Positions 5,542 to 9,114 of a stretch of 9,114 nucleotides of DNA are shown in pieces. Source of the stretch: an uncultured Clostridia bacterium (GTDB taxonomy: Bacteria > Bacillota > Clostridia > Oscillospirales > CAG-272); the NCBI GenBank assembly GCA_947652805.1, contig CANTEM010000036.1, forward strand, positions 1 to 9,114, written 5' to 3'. Within the stretch, counting starts at the first letter, position 1. Each line of letters opens with the position of its first letter. The notes beneath the pieces are model-generated. The model had not been told where the DNA came from. It did no database searches and saw only the letters and a program-made list of their open reading frames with translations. A program made the translations under genes and the position numbers.

Positions 5542-6989
5542 CCCTTTTTCAGCTTAGTCACTGCTTCCTGCACAATATTCCGCTCTGAAAAAGGCAGTTT
5601 GCCATTGGGTCCTGTTTCATAATTTTCATGTCCCTTTCCCGCCAGAAGAATGATATCCCCAGGCATAGCCGTTTCTATGGCATAAACAATCGCCTCTTTC
5701 CGATCTGGAATCACCACAGTAGAAGGCAATCGAGTCATGCCTGCCAGTATATCGGCAATAATCGCATCCTTATTTTCTGTGCGAGCGTTATCGGACGTAA
5801 CAATCACCCGATCACACAGTTCCTGTGCAATACTGCCCATTACAGGCCGCTTGGTCTTATCCCGATCTCCGCCGCATCCGAAAACGACCGTTAGCCGTCC
5901 TCCCTGAGGGACTGCGCTTCGCAGTCCCTCCAATGCGGCACGCAGTGCAAAAGGCGTATGTGCATAATCAATATACACATCAAATCCCGCATCTGCTGCA
6001 CGGATAATGCGTTCCATTCTTCCGCAAACGCCAGAAACCCCATAAATGCCTTTTACAACAGCACTTGCCGGAGCGCCCATTTCAATCGCGGCAATTGCAG
6101 AAAGCATCGTGTTATATACAGTAAACATCCCTGCAACTCTGGATCGGATCAATAAACTGTTTCCTTTGTACCGAAGCTGATATGCAATTCCCTCCGGACG
6201 AATCCGCCTGTTTTTCGCCATATATAATCCTGCATGAATTCCTGGGATCCGCCTGCCATATGAATCATCTCCATTGATGACGGCTGTCTCGCAATGTTGA
6301 AACAAGGAAGCCTTTGCCTGAAAATAAGATTCTATATCCTTATGATAATCCAAATGCTCCGCAGAAAGGTTTGTAAAAATCCCCATTTCAAAAGACAGAG
6401 GATCTATTTTCTTTTGCGCCAGAGAATGGCTGGATACTTCCATCACCACAGCCTGCGCGCCCTGCTCCTTCATGTGCGCAAGAACGCCGTACAAATATCT
6501 CGGATCCGGCGTTGTCATCGCTGCCGGCACATCCGGATTTTCAGCACCCTCACATTGAATCTGTTCGCCGGCGAGCCGACATCCCAAAGTCCCGATTGTT
6601 CCTGTTCGGAGCCCCGCAGCAGATAAAATGGACGATAAGAATGAAAGAGTAGATGTTTTTCCATTTGTACCCGTTATACCCACAAGACGCAGTGCGGCAC
6701 CGGGATTTCCGTAAAAATTATTCCAAATTACCGCGGCCGCATGACGTGTATCTTGTACCAGTATACAGGGAACTCCCGAAATATATGTATCACACACGCA
6801 GACCGCCGCTCCGCGCAGGATCGCTTCGCCGGCATATCTGTGTCCATCTCTTTTTGTTCCGCGAAGGCAAATAAACAGCCCCCGCTCTTTTACATTTCTG
6901 GAATCCGTTGCAGGCTCTGTTATATCCTGCTCCAGCATAGCGCCGCATACGGTATACTTGAGTCCCTCTAATAATTTCGTCAGTTGCAT
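5538..6989 (-). CDS. murE: UDP-MurNAc-tripeptide ligase MurE, probably meso-diaminopimelate adding
   Basis: MurE is a cytoplasmic ATP-dependent ligase that adds the third residue to UDP-MurNAc-L-Ala-D-Glu. The 483 residues show the N-terminal UDP-binding domain with ATDSR (27-31), the ATP loop ITGTNGKTS (105-113), AMTTPDP (157-163), EVSSHSL (184-190), FTNLSAEHLDYH (205-216), the QAKASLF segment carrying the Lys normally carbamylated (K226), GRMERI (323-328), DYAHTP (341-346), GCGGDRDKTKRP (371-382) and GKGHE (451-455). The specificity motif reads DNAR (400-403) rather than DNPR. The Arg that contacts diaminopimelate in DNPR enzymes is kept, so meso-DAP is favoured over lysine, by inference. 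The ATG has GGAGG 5 nt upstream, inside a hairpin. A perfect 11-bp dyad lies in the coding region at 5906-5930. murF does not follow. Confidence 0.95.
   Translation of the reverse strand: MQLTKLLEGLKYTVCGAMLEQDITEPATDSRNVKERGLFICLRGTKRDGHRYAGEAILRGAAVCVCDTYISGVPCILVQDTRHAAAVIWNNFYGNPGAALRLVGITGTNGKTSTLSFLSSILSAAGLRTGTIGTLGCRLAGEQIQCEGAENPDVPAAMTTPDPRYLYGVLAHMKEQGAQAVVMEVSSHSLAQKKIDPLSFEMGIFTNLSAEHLDYHKDIESYFQAKASLFQHCETAVINGDDSYGRRIPGIHAGLYMAKNRRIRPEGIAYQLRYKGNSLLIRSRVAGMFTVYNTMLSAIAAIEMGAPASAVVKGIYGVSGVCGRMERIIRAADAGFDVYIDYAHTPFALRAALEGLRSAVPQGGRLTVVFGCGGDRDKTKRPVMGSIAQELCDRVIVTSDNARTENKDAIIADILAGMTRLPSTVVIPDRKEAIVYAIETAMPGDIILLAGKGHENYETGPNGKLPFSERNIVQEAVTKLKKG
5906..5930 (-). repeat. Perfect 11-bp inverted repeat inside murE
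   Basis: GAGGGACTGCG (5906-5916) and CGCAGTCCCTC (5920-5930) are perfect complements around a three-base loop. The dyad covers codons 354-362 of murE (EGLRSAVPQ), near the junction of the central and C-terminal domains, and keeps the frame. No T-run follows on either strand, so it is not an intrinsic terminator. It may slow transcription or translation, mark a processing site, or be chance. Confidence 0.6.
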
Positions 6990-7027
6990 AAAAACCTCCG
7001 GAAGATTTATTCTTTCAACTTCCGGAG
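6990..7027 (-). promoter_or_regulatory. Hairpin covering the murE Shine-Dalgarno, with U5 tail
   Basis: On the minus strand CTCCGGAAG (7027-7019) pairs perfectly with CTTCCGGAG (7004-6996) over a 14-nt loop; 6 of 9 pairs are G-C. The 3' arm contains four of the five bases of the murE GGAGG (6999-6995), and five T residues (6994-6990) separate it from the ATG. The structure begins 19 nt after the PBP stop. It could hide the ribosome site of murE, act as a leaky intrinsic terminator between PBP and murE, or both. The pairing is seen directly; the role is inference. Confidence 0.6.
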
Positions 7028-7046
7028 ATTTTCTACATCTGTATTT

Positions 7047-9114
7047 TTAATCTGTTACACTTAAATCCCGCAGGGAAATTTCCACCACAGTTCCTGCCGG
7101 TACCATTGTTCCAGCGGCAACCGTCTGCCCCGCTACTGTGGATTCGTTGCTGTGGGACGCGCCCTTCACGCTGACATTCAGACCTGCGTTGACCAGCATA
7201 CGGTTCGCCGCCTCCGCAGTTTTTCCAACCACATTCGGTACTTCCACTGTATTTTTCGCTTCCGCATCATCTGTATACAGAATCACGCGCCCGCTATCCT
7301 TAGACAAAGTACTGCCTGCTGCCGGCACCTGCCCGGTAACCGTCGTACCTGTTCCAACAACTTCACATTTCAATCCTTTGGCTGCTAAATCGCCGGTAGC
7401 CTCTACCGCAGTGGTACCTACATAGTTCTTCACACTGATTTCAATAGATTTCAGTTCGTCCTCCGTATACTGGGGTTCGTATCCCATATAAGGAAGAATG
7501 GTAGACAGGAAATTGGATACATACGGCGCAGCAACCACACTGCCGTATACGCTGCCGCCCATAGGCTCATCCACCACAATAATCACTGCGATTTCCGGAT
7601 CATATGCCGGCGCAAATGCCACGCAGGAACCAATGCGCAGGAAGGTCTGCCCGCTTGCATCCTTCTGGTCGATTTTCTCCGATGTACCCGTTTTAGCGGC
7701 AACCTTATATCCCTTTACATATGCATTTTTCGCACCACCGTCCGTCGAAACGCCTTCCTCCAGAATTCCTGCTATGGTATTGCACACTTCTGTGCTGACA
7801 ACCTGCCGTTTCACCTCTGTTTCGTAGGAACTGACTACCTTTCCGTCGCTGTCTACTACTTCCTTCAGCAAATGAGGCGTGACAAGATATCCGCCGTTTG
7901 CCACCGAAGAGATGGCTGTCAATTGCTGGAGAGGTGTAGTTTTATATGTCTGACCAAAGGAATATACAGCCAAAGATACATTGGAAAAATCTGCAAAATT
8001 ATGGTAATAGGTCGCTACTTCATTGGGAAGGTCTATACCAGTAATATCTCCATATCCAAAATCCAGGAAATATTTATAGAAAGTTTCCCTGCCCAGCCGC
8101 AGTGCCACCGTCATAAGCGCCGGGTTACAGGATTGCTGCAAGCTTTTCGCATAAGGCAGCGTACCGTGTCCCGATTTCTTGTGACAGCTGATCGGACGGG
8201 AATAGCCTTCAATTTTCATACTGCCGCCGCAGGTAAAGTTCTCCGTAGGATTGGTTACCCCTTCTTCAAACGCCATTGCGGTAGTCATAATTTTAGATGT
8301 AGACCCCGGTTCATACAATTCTGTAATCGCCTTATTCTTCCACATAGTATATAACAAATCATAGAATTTGTTTGTTTTTGCCTGTTCGTACAAATCTCCA
8401 AAATTTGCGTCGTAATAGTCTTTCGCCGCAGCAGCAAGCTCATCACTGTCATCCTCAAGCTTTTTATTTTCTTCCTTAACTTTTTTTACCGCAAGCTTAT
8501 ATGCATCGTTGTTTCGTTCGTCGCTGGTTTCATATTCGGTAAGCTTTGTCTGAGACCATTCATCCAAAGTAAACGGATCGTTGCAGTCAAAGGAAGGATA
8601 GGTTGCCATGCCCAGAATCGCGCCGGTATTCACGTTCATAACGATGCCCGCCGCACGGTTTGCCGCCTGGTTTTCATGCACAGTAGCTTCCAACTGATTT
8701 TCCAGTTCATACTGGATATATGTATCTATATTGGTTACCAAATCGTTTCCGTTTTCCGCCGCAACATAGGTTTCATATTCAAAACCCATGTCATTGTTGA
8801 GCGCATCCTGTGCAGTCACATATCGACCGCTTGTACCTTCCAGCAGGTTATTGTAATATGCTTCCAAGCCATATGTACCAATACCGTCGCTGTTGGTAAA
8901 ACCTAAAGTATGGGCAGCCAAATCACCGTAGGGATAGTACCGGATCGCGCCAGCACGCAGATAGATCTGGGAAGTCAAATCATACTCTTCAATAAATTTG
9001 CGAACCTTTTCCGCATCCTCTTCGCTGATTTCGTTGGCAATGACTTCATAGCGCCGATTTTTCTTGCCGGTTTTTTCAAGCACCTTGTCATAATCACATC
9101 CCAGTGTGTCAGCA
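7047..9114 (-). CDS. ftsI: Class B penicillin-binding protein with two PASTA domains (FtsI/PBP2B/SpoVD type), 5' end beyond window
   Basis: This D,D-transpeptidase crosslinks septal peptidoglycan and normally works with FtsW. The frame is open to the right edge; the first visible residues are ADTLGCDYDK. A GTG at 9083 is internal, since family similarity continues upstream of it. The N-terminal membrane helix is outside the window. Numbering from 9083: end of the pedestal/dimerisation domain (to about 135), transpeptidase domain with catalytic S261 in GSTSK (SxxK; the third residue is more often Phe or Met), SCN (318-320), KTGT (464-467), then two PASTA domains (about 547-605 and 612-673; VEVPNVVGKTAEAA opens the second). 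A charged insertion (about 178-246) precedes the active-site helix. B. subtilis PBP2B has two PASTA domains and SpoVD one, so PASTA number favours a division PBP, but SpoVD cannot be excluded. The stop lies 57 nt before murE. Confidence 0.94.
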   Translation of the reverse strand, partial: ADTLGCDYDKVLEKTGKKNRRYEVIANEISEEDAEKVRKFIEEYDLTSQIYLRAGAIRYYPYGDLAAHTLGFTNSDGIGTYGLEAYYNNLLEGTSGRYVTAQDALNNDMGFEYETYVAAENGNDLVTNIDTYIQYELENQLEATVHENQAANRAAGIVMNVNTGAILGMATYPSFDCNDPFTLDEWSQTKLTEYETSDERNNDAYKLAVKKVKEENKKLEDDSDELAAAAKDYYDANFGDLYEQAKTNKFYDLLYTMWKNKAITELYEPGSTSKIMTTAMAFEEGVTNPTENFTCGGSMKIEGYSRPISCHKKSGHGTLPYAKSLQQSCNPALMTVALRLGRETFYKYFLDFGYGDITGIDLPNEVATYYHNFADFSNVSLAVYSFGQTYKTTPLQQLTAISSVANGGYLVTPHLLKEVVDSDGKVVSSYETEVKRQVVSTEVCNTIAGILEEGVSTDGGAKNAYVKGYKVAAKTGTSEKIDQKDASGQTFLRIGSCVAFAPAYDPEIAVIIVVDEPMGGSVYGSVVAAPYVSNFLSTILPYMGYEPQYTEDELKSIEISVKNYVGTTAVEATGDLAAKGLKCEVVGTGTTVTGQVPAAGSTLSKDSGRVILYTDDAEAKNTVEVPNVVGKTAEAANRMLVNAGLNVSVKGASHSNESTVAGQTVAAGTMVPAGTVVEISLRDLSVTD

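Noticed and set aside
7872..8354. Plus-strand frame of 160 codons opposite the PBP
   Set aside because: Overlaps the transpeptidase active-site region on the other strand and has no protein-like features.
9081..9083. GTG at 9083 as the PBP start
   Set aside because: The frame is open beyond it and the upstream residues fit the family; it is an internal Val codon.
1..9114. Search for CRISPR repeats, tRNA genes, insertion sequences, toxin-antitoxin or defence genes
   Set aside because: None seen; every long stretch is accounted for by conserved cell wall and division genes.

Overview
The window holds part of a division and cell wall (dcw) gene cluster from a Gram-positive, Firmicutes-type bacterium. 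It is most likely a member of the class Clostridia (Oscillospiraceae/Ruminococcaceae-like), judged from gene order, a PASTA-bearing class B penicillin-binding protein, strong GGAGG-type ribosome binding sites and meso-diaminopimelate-type MurE features. The assignment below class level is inference. All seven genes are on the minus strand, so transcription runs from high to low coordinates. I see no tRNA, rRNA, CRISPR, transposon or phage gene.

In transcription order: a class B transpeptidase (ftsI/spoVD type, 5' end beyond the right edge), murE, mraY, ftsW, murG, ftsQ (divIB) and the N-terminal part of ftsZ (3' end beyond the left edge). Together they cover consecutive and partner steps of peptidoglycan synthesis and septation. 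MurE adds the third amino acid to the UDP-MurNAc peptide. MraY loads the finished pentapeptide on undecaprenyl phosphate (lipid I), and MurG adds GlcNAc (lipid II). FtsW polymerises glycan and the class B PBP crosslinks it. FtsQ/DivIB holds the divisome together and FtsZ forms the ring that organises it. Compared with the Bacillus subtilis order, murD is missing between mraY and ftsW, murB between murG and ftsQ, and ftsA before ftsZ; murF is also not present.

The non-coding gaps are short but not empty. The PBP-murE gap has a perfect 9-bp hairpin whose 3' arm contains the murE Shine-Dalgarno and is followed by five U residues. The murE-mraY gap carries a near-consensus sigma-A promoter (TTGACC, 17 bp, TATAAT), with a weaker one just downstream. 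The 243-bp AT-rich ftsQ-ftsZ gap has a likely ftsZ promoter with upstream A-tracts, ten TGCA tetramers and a dyad just behind the ftsQ stop. These suggest at least three control points in the cluster.

Nothing here looks like an unknown system. The points worth checking are the regulatory hairpins and promoters, the long basic tails on FtsQ and FtsW, a charged insertion in the PBP, a DNAR instead of DNPR motif in MurE, a perfect 11-bp hairpin inside murE, and the loss of FtsZ similarity in the last ~15 visible codons, which may be a sequence or assembly problem.
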